From the NCBI GenBank assembly GCA_002708845.1, contig PAPI01000020.1, positions 124,001 through 188,000 of the forward strand: a stretch of 64,000 bases of DNA, read 5' to 3'. Under the pieces are notes generated by a model. That model was not told the DNA's origin. It searched no databases and worked only from the letters and a program-made list of their open reading frames with translations. A program made the translations under genes and the position numbers. The DNA is from Leeuwenhoekiella sp. (GTDB lineage: Bacteria > Bacteroidota > Bacteroidia > Flavobacteriales > Flavobacteriaceae). This document shows positions 54,944 through 64,000 of the stretch, one piece after another. Every line of letters begins with the position of its first letter. The stretch's first letter is position 1.

Positions 54944-56320
54944 TTATAGTTCTTTGATTTTAATGTTTTTAAAAGCGACCCGGTCGCCGTGATCCTGTAG
55001 CAGAATATTTCCCTGCTCGAAAGTTCCAAATCCCGGCCAGTCTTTGTATTTACTTTCTTCAACCAGTTGCAGGAATGCATCGGTATTTCTGTCGTATTCC
55101 AGCACTTTTACATCATTAAGCCAGTGCTCTACGTGGTTGTCTTTGCTTACAATGCGGGCGGTATTCCATTCTCCAATGGGGTTTACTGGTTTATCGGGAT
55201 CAGCCTGAATTAAATCGTATAACGAAGCCAGCGTACGGCTGCCTTCGTGATTACCAAGCTTGGCATCAGGGTGGCGGGCATCATCCAGAATTTGGTATTC
55301 CAAACCTATGGAAGAACCTTCCCCCTTGTTCAATTCGGTATCTACATAATACTTAATACCACTGTTGGCACCTTCGGTAATTTTAAAATCTACTTTAAGG
55401 TCAAAATCCTTGTATTGTTTGGTGGTTACAATATCTCCCCCTGCAGCAGATTCTTCCCCTCCGGTAGCCAAAACAATCAGATTTCCATCTTCGATCACCC
55501 AGCCTTTATCGGGGAAACGATCCAGCTTTCCACCGCGCCAGCCTTCGGTCGTTTTACCATCCCAGAGCAGCTTCCACCCGTCCTGAATTTCAGACTGTGT
55601 CAACCCATTTTTAGTATTTAAAGCGGGCAGGCTCATCGGTTTAGTATATTGCTCCACGTCATCGGTAATGATGTTGATATTCTTCCAGCGGATTTCTTTC
55701 CCGGCTTCTTCATCCTTTCCGATGGAATGTACCTGTAAGGCGATAAAGCCAGTCTGTGTCTGGTCATCAACCAGATGCGCAGCTTCAACCCCGTTGATCC
55801 AGGTTTTCAGGGTATCTCCAATAGCCTCTATACGGTAATGATTCCAATCACCCTGCTTAAAGGCTTTCTGCGCTTTTGCATTGTCGGTAAGCGGATACAG
55901 CCAGCCTTTTCGTGCCTCATCATAAATACCAGCACTCCACGCCCGGTCTGAAGGGTCGATTTCTACCTGATAGCCGTGCACACGACCATCCCGGTAATCG
56001 GGATTGCTCAAACTGCGTATTTGAATTCCTGAATTCATTGTAGAATCAACCTTATAATCAAGCTCTAAAATAAAATCTCTGTAATTCTGCGTGGTAGTCA
56101 AAAATGAATTTGGGGTGTCTGGTTTAGTAATCCCAACAATTTCATCTCCCTCTATTCGGTAATCAGCCTTTCCATTAAGCTGTTTCCAGCCAGACAATGA
56201 TTCGCCGTCAAATAAAGGTTGCCACGGCTCATTGGACTCATGCTGTTGGTCTTTACAGGAGCTTAAAAGCTGTAGACTTACCATAAACACCAGCGATAAT
56301 CGTAGATTTTTTGAATTCAT
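54944..56320 (-). CDS. Lipoprotein with two tandem DUF1080 domains (3-keto-disaccharide hydrolase family)
   Basis: A 458-residue lipoprotein ([16 protein letters not shown] lipobox). It has two consecutive DUF1080 (concanavalin-like) domains: the first near residues 32-215 ([18 protein letters not shown], then [21 protein letters not shown]) and the second near 240-458 ([54 protein letters not shown]). DUF1080 proteins cleave 3-keto-glycosides in the route that uses periplasmic oxidoreductases such as the two genes beside it. The usual form has one domain; the double form may bind or process longer chains. It is the first gene of the operon. Confidence 0.9.
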   Translation of the reverse strand: MNSKNLRLSLVFMVSLQLLSSCKDQQHESNEPWQPLFDGESLSGWKQLNGKADYRIEGDEIVGITKPDTPNSFLTTTQNYRDFILELDYKVDSTMNSGIQIRSLSNPDYRDGRVHGYQVEIDPSDRAWSAGIYDEARKGWLYPLTDNAKAQKAFKQGDWNHYRIEAIGDTLKTWINGVEAAHLVDDQTQTGFIALQVHSIGKDEEAGKEIRWKNINIITDDVEQYTKPMSLPALNTKNGLTQSEIQDGWKLLWDGKTTEGWRGGKLDRFPDKGWVIEDGNLIVLATGGEESAAGGDIVTTKQYKDFDLKVDFKITEGANSGIKYYVDTELNKGEGSSIGLEYQILDDARHPDAKLGNHEGSRTLASLYDLIQADPDKPVNPIGEWNTARIVSKDNHVEHWLNDVKVLEYDRNTDAFLQLVEESKYKDWPGFGTFEQGNILLQDHGDRVAFKNIKIKEL

Positions 56321-56357
56321 AAATCGTTTTAGTTTATTTCTTGGTTTGATTTGTTCT

Positions 56358-56365
56358 CAAATATA
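56358..56365 (-). promoter_or_regulatory. Putative -7 box (TATATTTG) for the DUF1080-oxidoreductase operon
   Basis: On the minus strand TATATTTG fits TAnnTTTG, about 37 bases before the ATG at 56320. No TTG at the usual distance was seen. Confidence 0.45.
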
Positions 56366-56421
56366 GGGAATCGATATGGCTCTATTTTGAAAAATACGAC
56401 ATCTAGCTTATTCTTAAAAAT

Positions 56422-56456
56422 TAAAGCCCACTCGAATACCGAATGGGCTTTAAAAC
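56422..56456 (-). terminator. Terminator of the DUF5695 gene
   Basis: AAAGCCCA pairs with TGGGCTTT in a stem extended by CG-rich bases (one mismatch), with a T-rich tail on the minus strand. It lies about 25 bases after the stop at 56481. Confidence 0.75.
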
Positions 56457-56480
56457 AAAAGTTAACCAAAGTAATTAAAA

Positions 56481-59174
56481 TTAGTACTCAATACTCACCT
56501 TAACTGGTTTATCTTTTAATTTCACTTTATACATCCCGCGTTCCATGGGATAATCCATTTTGAAACCTTCAGTTGTACTGATATACGCATAGGGCGTATA
56601 CGCATCTTTAGGCATTAGTGTGAGCATAACTTCGCCACTCTTTTTATCGTAAGAAGCTTCCGCTACTTTCCCTGCTTCCAAAGTAATCCATAACTGCTGC
56701 GGCTCAATGTAGATGCGATTTTTAGCAGCTGTAGTAAGCTCAACATTAATATCTTTAGGGGTTTCTTCCAAATTTCCGCCGAAGGCTAACCAACCTAAAT
56801 CTGCATCTTCAGTAAGGTAGGTAGCTGTATTTATAGCATACCCGTAGAAATTAGGTCCATAATCACCGGAATGATAATCAATACGTAAGGTAGAAGGATA
56901 TGAATGAAAGGCAGACGGCCCAAAACCATCCTGAGTAATATTAGAAATTGCTCCAAGTGTACCGCCATATCCCACACGTAACAAATACAGTTCGGGATTT
57001 TCACGATAGGCCGTCAACACCGGGATCGCATTCAAGCCCGAACCGTAATGATGAATCTGACGCTCTACACGAGAGAGTTTACCTCCATATAGAAAATCCC
57101 AGTACCGGCGGGCATTTCCATTATAAGCCCAATGTGGAATAGTGGGCATATAAGCAAGAATGGCATCAAGTGTAACCTGAGCTTTCTCATCATATCCAAA
57201 ATAGTCAGACCACATAAATACTTCTTCCTGCCCGGTAGAATCCCAGGGCATTTCGCTTCCAAAAGGATAATTCAGGGATTTCCAATGATCGGCGCGGGCT
57301 TTCATACGGGTTTCCAAATCCTTAGCCATCTCGGTATAACCTTCTTTCTGCAAATCGTTTAGAATAAACAAGAAAACACTGCCTTCCATCTGGCCAAATT
57401 GCGCGTAATACGGAGCATCTTCAATCATCGCTACTGCAGTTCCATAGGCACTTTTTAAATACCAGTCCCAGTTGTGATTGGTTACCAATCCCTGATGATA
57501 CCTGCCCAAACGGTACATCACCCAATGCGTGGCGGCCACGTGCGGATAGTTGTACGAGCGGCCGCGATCATCTGCGTGTTCTTTATTCCAGGCGGCCCAG
57601 GTTTTCCAGTTTATGGTATCACTGTAAGCCCCTTCAGGCATTTTATCGGGTTCGTAATAAAAAATGCTCTTTTTTACCGCATACTTTTGGTCACCTTCAG
57701 CATCCTGAATTACGCCCCAGAGGGTTCCGTCTATAAAGGCTTCCATTTTCTTGATTTCTTCAGCATCCGGTAAAATAAACTGTTTCATCATCGCGCCCAG
57801 ATAACTTCCCGCACCGCCTTCATCACTCAATCCCGCAACCCAAACTCTGCTATCCTGAGTGAGTTGTTTTTTAGTCTCGTAATCATACGAAATTACAGAT
57901 GGATTTCTTTGGAAAATATCGCCTTCTTCATCAAACCATTGTTCGGTAGTGAGGAAATGCCCAAAGTCCTTAACCACCTCAGTTTCGGGCTTAATGACTT
58001 TATAATTAACCGTCTGCTTGAGTCCATCGGCATAAACAATAGTCAGGCGCGCACGCCCCCAGGTTTTACCCTGAACTTGATACTGCGCATAGCCGTTTCT
58101 AGCAGGCTTTTCTTCAGTAACCACAAGCGCTCCTTCCGGCTCAACACGCATAGAAGTTACCTTTTTAGGATATTTTAAAAACAATTGTGCGGTCACATTT
58201 TGAGGTAATACATAACCGGGGATTCCTATCACCACCGGACGCTTTTCTTCAATTAATTTTTGTTGCGTGCCCTTTACTCCGATAGTGGGTACAAGTTTAA
58301 GTGCAAAATTTTTGCTTTCTCCCGGCTTGAGGATGGTAGAAGTAGGTTCATTCCATTGCTCCACTCCTTTCCACTCCTGCTCGGCATAAGCTAGACTGTG
58401 CGACATCCACTCGTGGAAACCTTCAAAGACCACGCTGCGTCTTGAAGGGTCATCGTTTAAAGGTCTATAGGCTTCAAATGGCATGTTTTCGGAAGGAAGC
58501 ACTAACAGGCCGCTGCCTACTCCACTAAGTCGTTTAACTTCTAAATACCCTGAATCCTCGCCTATATACGGATCAAAGAATACGTTTTGCGCATGGGTTT
58601 CATCTAAAGATTTTCCTTCTAAAATATTGTTGAACGCCATCGGGATGCCCAAAGCACCAAGTTCAACAGTTGAAGTTGAAGTATTTTTTAGGCGTAAGCG
58701 CAAAACCAAATCGCCCTGATTGTCTTCATAATATCGCGTAATCTCTAACGGCAAATCATCAGGCAACGTGGGTCTCAAATCTGCAGCGGCAAGCACCGAA
58801 CCCGAAGTTTCAAGTGGAATTACCGGTTTGCGGGCCGAAGCAGTACTGTAAGAGATCCATTCGCCTGAAGCATTTTTGATTCTGAAATTGAGATCCCCCA
58901 GCCAGTATAAACCGTCTTTACCACGAACTTCCAAACGGTCTCCCGGTGTAAAGTCAAAACCGGGTTCATCTGCCGGAGACAAGCCGGCCACAGTTTGGGA
59001 CTCTTTGACCAATTTGAGTATAAAGTTTTTGGTTTTATAGGTATCAATCCCGTCTTCAAGACCCAAAGTTTCTGGTTTTGAAGCCAGATTTTCCCAATAA
59101 TCCTGAGCCTGTGTGAGCTGCGAAAAGCTCAAAAACAGAAATGCCGAAAAGAGTTTTAATTTGTACGTGTGCAT
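56481..59174 (-). CDS. DUF5695-like secreted glycan-active protein
   Basis: An 897-residue exported protein (signal LFSAFLFLSFSQLTQAQ). The N-terminal third is beta-rich (FKLVKESQTVAGLSP-type start, LRVEPEGALVV); from about residue 400 on a helical, alpha/alpha-barrel-like part follows (WVAGLSDEGGAGSYLGAMMKQFILP, YPHVAATHWVMYRLGRYHQ, NHNWDWYLKSAYGTAVAMI, WSDYFGYDEKAQVTLDAILAYMP). This matches what I recall as DUF5695, found in Bacteroidota glycan loci. The end contains YPMERGMYKVKLKDKPVKVSIEY. Enzymatic activity and substrate cannot be stated, but the barrel layout suggests a glycosidase or lyase. Confidence 0.75.
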   Translation of the reverse strand: MHTYKLKLFSAFLFLSFSQLTQAQDYWENLASKPETLGLEDGIDTYKTKNFILKLVKESQTVAGLSPADEPGFDFTPGDRLEVRGKDGLYWLGDLNFRIKNASGEWISYSTASARKPVIPLETSGSVLAAADLRPTLPDDLPLEITRYYEDNQGDLVLRLRLKNTSTSTVELGALGIPMAFNNILEGKSLDETHAQNVFFDPYIGEDSGYLEVKRLSGVGSGLLVLPSENMPFEAYRPLNDDPSRRSVVFEGFHEWMSHSLAYAEQEWKGVEQWNEPTSTILKPGESKNFALKLVPTIGVKGTQQKLIEEKRPVVIGIPGYVLPQNVTAQLFLKYPKKVTSMRVEPEGALVVTEEKPARNGYAQYQVQGKTWGRARLTIVYADGLKQTVNYKVIKPETEVVKDFGHFLTTEQWFDEEGDIFQRNPSVISYDYETKKQLTQDSRVWVAGLSDEGGAGSYLGAMMKQFILPDAEEIKKMEAFIDGTLWGVIQDAEGDQKYAVKKSIFYYEPDKMPEGAYSDTINWKTWAAWNKEHADDRGRSYNYPHVAATHWVMYRLGRYHQGLVTNHNWDWYLKSAYGTAVAMIEDAPYYAQFGQMEGSVFLFILNDLQKEGYTEMAKDLETRMKARADHWKSLNYPFGSEMPWDSTGQEEVFMWSDYFGYDEKAQVTLDAILAYMPTIPHWAYNGNARRYWDFLYGGKLSRVERQIHHYGSGLNAIPVLTAYRENPELYLLRVGYGGTLGAISNITQDGFGPSAFHSYPSTLRIDYHSGDYGPNFYGYAINTATYLTEDADLGWLAFGGNLEETPKDINVELTTAAKNRIYIEPQQLWITLEAGKVAEASYDKKSGEVMLTLMPKDAYTPYAYISTTEGFKMDYPMERGMYKVKLKDKPVKVSIEY

Positions 59175-59355
59175 TTAAAAAGAGTTACAGTTCTATTTTG
59201 ATCCCTGATAGGAATTTTTAAAAATGAAAAATAGCATAAATCGGCAATTGCAGGTATAGACATATTAGCGAGTACGCATACTATCTTATCCCTGTCAAAC
59301 CTATTCAAGCTAAAGGATAAGCATTTTTTACATAGATAGGCCGAAATAAAAGAAC

Positions 59356-61545
59356 TTAGTCTCCCGGTTGGGTTTGCTTTAAAAGTTCTTGTATTTCGTT
59401 TTCATTTAAGCCCCGGTCATAAAATTTCAGCGAAGCCAGGTATCCGCTAAAGGCTTCCCCGGCATCTGAAGATCCTATGATCATTTTAGCACTCTCAATC
59501 TGACTGGATAAGGTCATCATCTGCGCATTATCCAGCTTACCATCTACATAGATTCTTTCGGTTACGCCATCAAAGGTTAATACGAGATGATGCCATATAT
59601 CGGCTTCGGGTACACTTTTATAACCCATATCAAAATGACCATCTAAATGCGCCGCTGCACCGTAATTCCCCGAATTATAGAAAAAAGCATTGTACGAATT
59701 GGCCAGTCCGAATTTATAACGGTCACACCAGGAGGCGAGACATTCGTCTTCATTGGAAACCTCCGGATTTTTAACCCAGGCAGCCACGGTAAAAGCAGCA
59801 TTCCATGCCAGCGTTTCCGGTACGGGTTTATCTAAAATCAAGGCTCCGCCTTTAAAGTGAAAGGCCTTAATCCCGTTTGCTTCAGCTATTGTAACAGACC
59901 CGTTGGTAATGAAATTACCCCCGTAAGTTCCCGTATTCTTTACTGAGGCAAATGGCTTACCCGTGACTAATCCTTCAGCACCCAGGTCTACGAGTTGCTG
60001 CTTAGATGCTTTGGGAGCAGGCGGGTTTGAGGATGCTTTATTTTTAAGATTAGGTAAGGGTATTTCAAAAAGCTCACTGTACACTTTCAAATTCCATACG
60101 GCGGTAAAAAGTCCGGTTTTTTCAGTTGCCAAAACCTTCAGCTTGAGATAGCGTGCTGCTACATCCCCATCATCAAGCATAGGGCTACCGGGAATACGGT
60201 TATTTGACCGGTCGGTGAAAAGCTTCCACTTCTTCCCATCGGTTGAATATTCAATTTGATACTGATAATAATAACTGGCAAATTCAAAACTGGTAGCAAT
60301 TCGTTTTACGGGATAAACCGCACCTAAATCAATTTCCAGAGATTGCGGAAGGTCATTTGAAGCAGCTTTCCACATCGTAGCGTTATCCTTATCTACCGCC
60401 TGAGATGGACTGAAGGTATAATCCATTCCCGGGATTTCTAAATGATAACTCGAGCTGGCCGTTGCCGTAGCGTTGTGCGCCAAATCTTCGGGTAGTTTGG
60501 ACGTTCTTAGTTTTGATAACGAGGTCTTATCTCGTTTTACTTTCGGCAAGGTAGAGTCATTCTCAAAGTGCAGTTCATCTACACAAATTTGCCGGGCCAG
60601 ACCACCACGTGTCATCGGGTAATCGTGCTTGTGATAGGCTATATAGTAATCATCACCCTCCTTTAATACCGAATGATGTCCGGGACCGTGTACGTTTCCG
60701 TCTTCCGTAGTGCTCAAAACCGGATTATTATCACCCGGTGTAAAAGGCCCCCACGGACTATCGGCATACGAGTAACGCACATTATAAGTCTCATCGTGGC
60801 AAGAGCCGCCGCTATACATCAACAGATATTTTTCACCTTTCTTCAACATATAGGGCGCCTCAAAAGGCTGCGGAGTTTGCTCCAACGGAATATTTCTGGC
60901 CTCGTTAATGAAGCTCCTAGTTTCCGAATCAAGTTCTCCTACAGCGTAACCGCCGTTATAATGTACCCAGGTTCCCCAATACGCGTAAATTTTTCCGTTA
61001 GTATCCTCAAAAAATTGAGCATCCAGTGAAGGAAAACCTTCACGAGGAAAGCCGTGAGAGATCACCGGTGTATCGTCTTCCTGCAATTTTTGCCAGGGAC
61101 CTACGGGCGTGTCAGACACATAACCGTAAATATTACAACCGGCCTGGCAATTTCCGAAATAGAGGTAAAACCGGCCGTCATCACCTTTAATAATATCTGG
61201 AGCCCAGTAATTACGTAGATTCACAGCCGATAACGAAGGGATTTCCATAGTGTAGTTATACCAATTTTCAAAGTCATCGCTGTACCAGACGGTGGGAGCC
61301 CCGGAAGCAAGCATCTCATTATCGGTGGTGGCATAGATATAATAAATTCCATTAAATTTTTTGATCGTAGGATCTGCAAACCAGCCCGGAATTATAGGAT
61401 TAACATCAGACACCTGGTCTTGGTCATTTGAAACTTCAATACTTGAAAAAGTCTGATCTTCCTTTGAAATGCTTCGGTTATTATCGCAGGCTGTGGATAA
61501 TACAAGTAAAAGGAGCACTACTTGAAAATTGGTGAATTGAAACAT
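59356..61545 (-). CDS. GH43 lipoprotein with F5/8 type C-like and LamG-like C-terminal domains
   Basis: A 729-residue lipoprotein (LLLLVLSTACDNN, Cys20). The GH43 five-bladed propeller shows the catalytic Asp in IIPGWFADPTIKKFNGIYYIY, the modulating Asp in FPSLDAQFFEDTNGKIYAYWG and the acid Glu in PFEAPYMLKKGEKYLLMYSGG. Then come an F5/8 type C-like domain (NATMWKAASNDLPQSLEIDLG, about 390-490) and a LamG-like domain (GALILDKPVPETLAWNAAFTVAAWVKNPE, about 560-725). GH43 acts on arabinans, xylans or galactans. ATG at 61545 gives the lipoprotein signal. Upstream is the DUF6055 gene in the same direction. Confidence 0.9.
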   Translation of the reverse strand: MFQFTNFQVVLLLLVLSTACDNNRSISKEDQTFSSIEVSNDQDQVSDVNPIIPGWFADPTIKKFNGIYYIYATTDNEMLASGAPTVWYSDDFENWYNYTMEIPSLSAVNLRNYWAPDIIKGDDGRFYLYFGNCQAGCNIYGYVSDTPVGPWQKLQEDDTPVISHGFPREGFPSLDAQFFEDTNGKIYAYWGTWVHYNGGYAVGELDSETRSFINEARNIPLEQTPQPFEAPYMLKKGEKYLLMYSGGSCHDETYNVRYSYADSPWGPFTPGDNNPVLSTTEDGNVHGPGHHSVLKEGDDYYIAYHKHDYPMTRGGLARQICVDELHFENDSTLPKVKRDKTSLSKLRTSKLPEDLAHNATATASSSYHLEIPGMDYTFSPSQAVDKDNATMWKAASNDLPQSLEIDLGAVYPVKRIATSFEFASYYYQYQIEYSTDGKKWKLFTDRSNNRIPGSPMLDDGDVAARYLKLKVLATEKTGLFTAVWNLKVYSELFEIPLPNLKNKASSNPPAPKASKQQLVDLGAEGLVTGKPFASVKNTGTYGGNFITNGSVTIAEANGIKAFHFKGGALILDKPVPETLAWNAAFTVAAWVKNPEVSNEDECLASWCDRYKFGLANSYNAFFYNSGNYGAAAHLDGHFDMGYKSVPEADIWHHLVLTFDGVTERIYVDGKLDNAQMMTLSSQIESAKMIIGSSDAGEAFSGYLASLKFYDRGLNENEIQELLKQTQPGD

Positions 61546-61685
61546 AATTTTAATTCTAAAAGGCAATTCTATTAAAGGCCAAAAACGCACCCGATGCTTC
61601 TAACGAACAACTCTGCTCAAAGAATCGAAAGTGCGTTTTTCAGAATAGCAAAGCTAACTCCCCGGAAACTCTTAAAATCCGGTTG

Positions 61686-63515
61686 CTATTCAATCTCAAT
61701 ATCGAAAGTGAACGTAGCCTGTACAGACTTTCCGCTTTCATATTCATAGACCAAAGCCTGTTTGATGGTATAGGTATCTCCTGTTGTTAAACGACCAGGG
61801 TACTGCCCTACACTAAATTTTAATCCGGCTTCATCAAATTCTGAAAATACATAAGCAGTATCACCCCAATTTACTACATCACCAGCAGAACTAAACCAGT
61901 GTCCATAGCCATTTGCTGTTGTTTGTGAAATCAAATCTCCATTACTGTTTATGGCGTAAAATTTAATAGCACCTCCTATTTTGGCCGTGATTTCATTAGA
62001 AGAAAGCTGAAATGCAGTGGCTAATTGATCTGCATCTACAGCTACCGTTTTACCGGAATACGCTTCGGCATCTGCAGGAAACGTAAGGTTATACATAAAA
62101 TCTTTTGATTCTGGCGTTTCGTCTCCTGATGAATCAACATATCCTAAAATATTGGTATTGGTAAACTTTACCGCATAAGGCCATTCTGCATCATTGCTGT
62201 TATCATCATCCCATGCGTGTGCACTATACTGTGTAGGCGCACCAGTAACCACCAGCCAGAGTTTGGAACAATTTTCGGGCACTGAAAAAGCGTATTCACC
62301 TTCGGCTGAACTGTGCATCGTTCCGTAAACACGCTCTCCTCCATTTTTGAGTGCTACAAAACCATAACGCCATCCTGCGATCGAAGCATCAACCGTATTG
62401 AATCCTGCTGCATTAGCCTTGCCTTGGAAGTTTACCTGAACTTCTGTATTGGCTTCCGGCACTTTAAGTGGAATCACATTATATCCGGTTGTTTGTGGGG
62501 CATAGGTTTTAGCCACCGTATGCGTACCATCTTCGCCTGTGGTGTAATCAAATTTTTGAGCTCCTATATAATCTTCTCCTAAATCGCGGAGTTCGTCCAA
62601 ATCCCAGGTAAGCATTTTTGATGCCGCATCGTAGATCTCATCATTTAAGGCTTCGGTATCAATGCCAGTTAAGCGCATATAAGCCTGAATCGGATCTTCG
62701 GGCTGCTCGGCTTCACGCCATAGACGGCCTATAAACTCCTGACCGTGTAATTGGGTCCAGTAATAATGGATGAAATAACTGGCGTAGCGGTAATTTTCAT
62801 GATGAAGGTGTTTATTGTAATTCTCAATGTAAACGCTAAAATCATAAGCTGTAAAAACCTGTGACGGAAAAGCCTTAAATGCCTGCCACTGGGCCGTTTG
62901 TTCCCAGAAGCCATTACCACCATTTCCTCCAAAACCATATCGAAAACCGTGACCATTTCCTAAATCGGAAAATACTTGATATTGAAAACTGTGTCCTATT
63001 TCGTGGGCTAATGTATGCCCTGCGGGTTGTGTGGTTCCGGGGCTAATCCATAGAGCACCAATGACATCGTCATACCCGCCCCCTGTTGCCAGCCACTCAT
63101 CCTGGTAATACAGGAAAATCATCATTTTGTAGGTGTTGAGCTTGGTGTTCTCGAGATTCAAATCTGCAAATTTGAGCTGCTCTACATTTAAATCATAAAA
63201 CACTTCGGCTTTTTCCAGAAGGTTATCAATGTTAACTCGGTATTGCTCAGGTATGCTGGTTGATCCAGGGTCAAGATCATTATATTTCGCATCCCAAAAA
63301 ATGATAAAATGTTCAGACTCCCGGCTGCGATCAAAACTCCAGGTACTGGAATCATCTTCATAATCCATATCGCCAAACTCCTGTGGTTTGTAAATCTCAA
63401 GTTCTGATTCAACAGGTGGCTGAATTTCTTCCTCTTCAAAAGCAGAGTCTTTTGAACAAGACCAGAGGCTAATGACTATAACAAATAATGTAAGAATTCC
63501 GTTAATTTTCTTCAT
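61686..63515 (-). CDS. DUF6055 zinc-metallopeptidase-like lipoprotein with DUF4859-like C-terminus
   Basis: A 609-residue lipoprotein (VIVISLWSCSKD, Cys20). The first half matches DUF6055: ESEHFIIFWDAKYNDLDPG, MMIFLYYQDEWLATGGGYDDVIGAL, and HTLAHEIGHSFQYQV with an HExxH zinc motif, then GGNGGNGFWEQTAQWQAFK. A beta-domain (about 330-450) follows, and the last 130 residues (IGGAIKFYAINSNGDLI, GYGHWFSSAGDVVNWG, YPGRLTTGDTYTIKQALVYE) match DUF4859. It may process glycoproteins or peptides near the surface. It stands upstream of the GH43 gene (140 bases apart) and is divergent from an AraC-type gene. Confidence 0.85.
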   Translation of the reverse strand: MKKINGILTLFVIVISLWSCSKDSAFEEEEIQPPVESELEIYKPQEFGDMDYEDDSSTWSFDRSRESEHFIIFWDAKYNDLDPGSTSIPEQYRVNIDNLLEKAEVFYDLNVEQLKFADLNLENTKLNTYKMMIFLYYQDEWLATGGGYDDVIGALWISPGTTQPAGHTLAHEIGHSFQYQVFSDLGNGHGFRYGFGGNGGNGFWEQTAQWQAFKAFPSQVFTAYDFSVYIENYNKHLHHENYRYASYFIHYYWTQLHGQEFIGRLWREAEQPEDPIQAYMRLTGIDTEALNDEIYDAASKMLTWDLDELRDLGEDYIGAQKFDYTTGEDGTHTVAKTYAPQTTGYNVIPLKVPEANTEVQVNFQGKANAAGFNTVDASIAGWRYGFVALKNGGERVYGTMHSSAEGEYAFSVPENCSKLWLVVTGAPTQYSAHAWDDDNSNDAEWPYAVKFTNTNILGYVDSSGDETPESKDFMYNLTFPADAEAYSGKTVAVDADQLATAFQLSSNEITAKIGGAIKFYAINSNGDLISQTTANGYGHWFSSAGDVVNWGDTAYVFSEFDEAGLKFSVGQYPGRLTTGDTYTIKQALVYEYESGKSVQATFTFDIEIE

Positions 63516-63543
63516 AAAATCGCTGTTTTTGATTGAATTAATT

Positions 63544-63551
63544 CAAAATTA
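63544..63551 (-). promoter_or_regulatory. Putative -7 box (TAATTTTG) for the DUF6055 gene
   Basis: On the minus strand TAATTTTG fits TAnnTTTG, 28 bases before the ATG at 63515. The 269-base gap to the divergent regulator gene shows nothing else I can name. Confidence 0.4.
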
Positions 63552-63784
63552 ACAGACTTCAGTATCGAAAATTTATAGAATCTACACCAGTCTTAAACCT
63601 AAGTTAACCTTCTTCCAAACGTTAAAATTGCGAGTAGGCGACAATATGCTAGACCAGATTCAGCCTTAAAACGTTAAAATCAGAGAAGTGTATATAATAC
63701 ATTATCCAATAGTGATACTATATTACCCCTATATGACCTACAAATGAAATTTTGAAGTAATTTTAAACAAACAATGCCCAACTG

Positions 63785-64000
63785 ATGAAAATTTTACCAT
63801 TTAAAGTCCCTAAGCCCGGTAAGGAATCGTTAGTATATCAGGAAGATCGCGAAATGCGGTTTTACGACAAGTTACACGAGCATGAAGAGATACAGATAAG
63901 CTATATTGTAAAAGGTAGCGGATCGCTTATTTTGGGAGATACGGTTAATGAATACAAACCCGGTGACATCTTAATTATCGGCGAAAAAATACCCCACGTA
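63785..64000 (+). CDS. AraC-family regulator, 3' part cut by window edge
   Basis: The first 72 codons are visible: MKILPFKVPKPGKESLVYQE, then FYDKLHEHEEIQISYIVKGSGSLILGDTV and YKPGDILIIGEKIPHV. This is the N-terminal cupin (AraC_binding) sensor part, with the HEHEEIQI block typical of Bacteroidota AraC regulators in carbohydrate loci. The helix-turn-helix part lies outside the window. Being divergent from the DUF6055-GH43 genes, it is a candidate regulator of the glycan region. Confidence 0.8.
   Translation, partial: MKILPFKVPKPGKESLVYQEDREMRFYDKLHEHEEIQISYIVKGSGSLILGDTVNEYKPGDILIIGEKIPHV

Overview
The window looks like chromosomal DNA of a marine-type member of the Flavobacteriia (Bacteroidota). 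Supporting signs are the modest G+C content, several promoters with the phylum-specific -7 box TAnnTTTG, abundant lipoprotein and Sec signals, GLPGLI-family proteins, carboxypeptidase-regulatory-like outer-membrane barrels, many S9/S41 peptidases, LytTR regulators and a set of secreted glycan enzymes. I see no rRNA, tRNA, CRISPR array, transposase or phage gene. The genus cannot be fixed from this sequence alone.

Layout. 1-5.3 kb: 5' part of an oligopeptidase B gene, a divergent YbaB/EbfC gene, a small membrane protein, a YaeR-like VOC protein, a GH5 lipoprotein, an LLM flavin oxidoreductase and a small lipoprotein. 5.5-9.4 kb: LacI-type regulator, then the threonine-catabolism pair (threonine dehydrogenase of the epimerase type and Kbl) with a divergent Lrp/AsnC regulator. 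9.4-17.9 kb: a Cache-like sensor kinase with CheY-like partner, a Tat-type phosphoesterase lipoprotein, a LytS/LytTR pair followed by an unknown lipoprotein, an RDD protein, a Gre-like factor and a pseudo-receiver. 18-24 kb: glyA, fumarylacetoacetase, a TPP riboswitch controlling a PnuT-type thiamine transporter and an overlapping acyl-CoA-dehydrogenase-like gene, and a FabH-type ketosynthase. 24-32 kb: S9 peptidase, a Cys-motif/CarboxypepD_reg membrane protein, GH30 lipoprotein, acyl-ACP desaturase and an erythromycin-esterase-like protein.

32-42.4 kb is the most unusual part. A TonB-receptor-like barrel gene is followed upstream by four GLPGLI-family genes. Two of these are each preceded by a tiny secreted, acidic protein with two cysteines, and both tiny genes carry the same 27-bp upstream element (26 of 27 bases identical) although their proteins have diverged strongly. 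Further upstream on the same strand lie a NarL-type regulator, a TPR sensor kinase, a 52-residue lipoprotein and an orphan LytTR regulator. This is my best candidate for an undescribed system: a duplicated peptide-plus-GLPGLI module coupled to an outer-membrane barrel.

42.6-52.4 kb: MscS channel, RhlE-type helicase, coiled-coil lipoprotein, an S9 peptidase fused to an FGE/SUMF1-like domain, a tricorn-like S41 protease and a DUF1684 protein. 52.4-64 kb: a glycan-degradation region with two Tat-exported Gfo/Idh/MocA oxidoreductases and a tandem DUF1080 protein (the signature of the 3-keto-glycoside route), a DUF5695 protein, a GH43 lipoprotein with accessory domains, a DUF6055/DUF4859 zinc-peptidase-like lipoprotein, and the start of an AraC-type regulator cut by the window edge. 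No SusC/SusD pair is present in the window.
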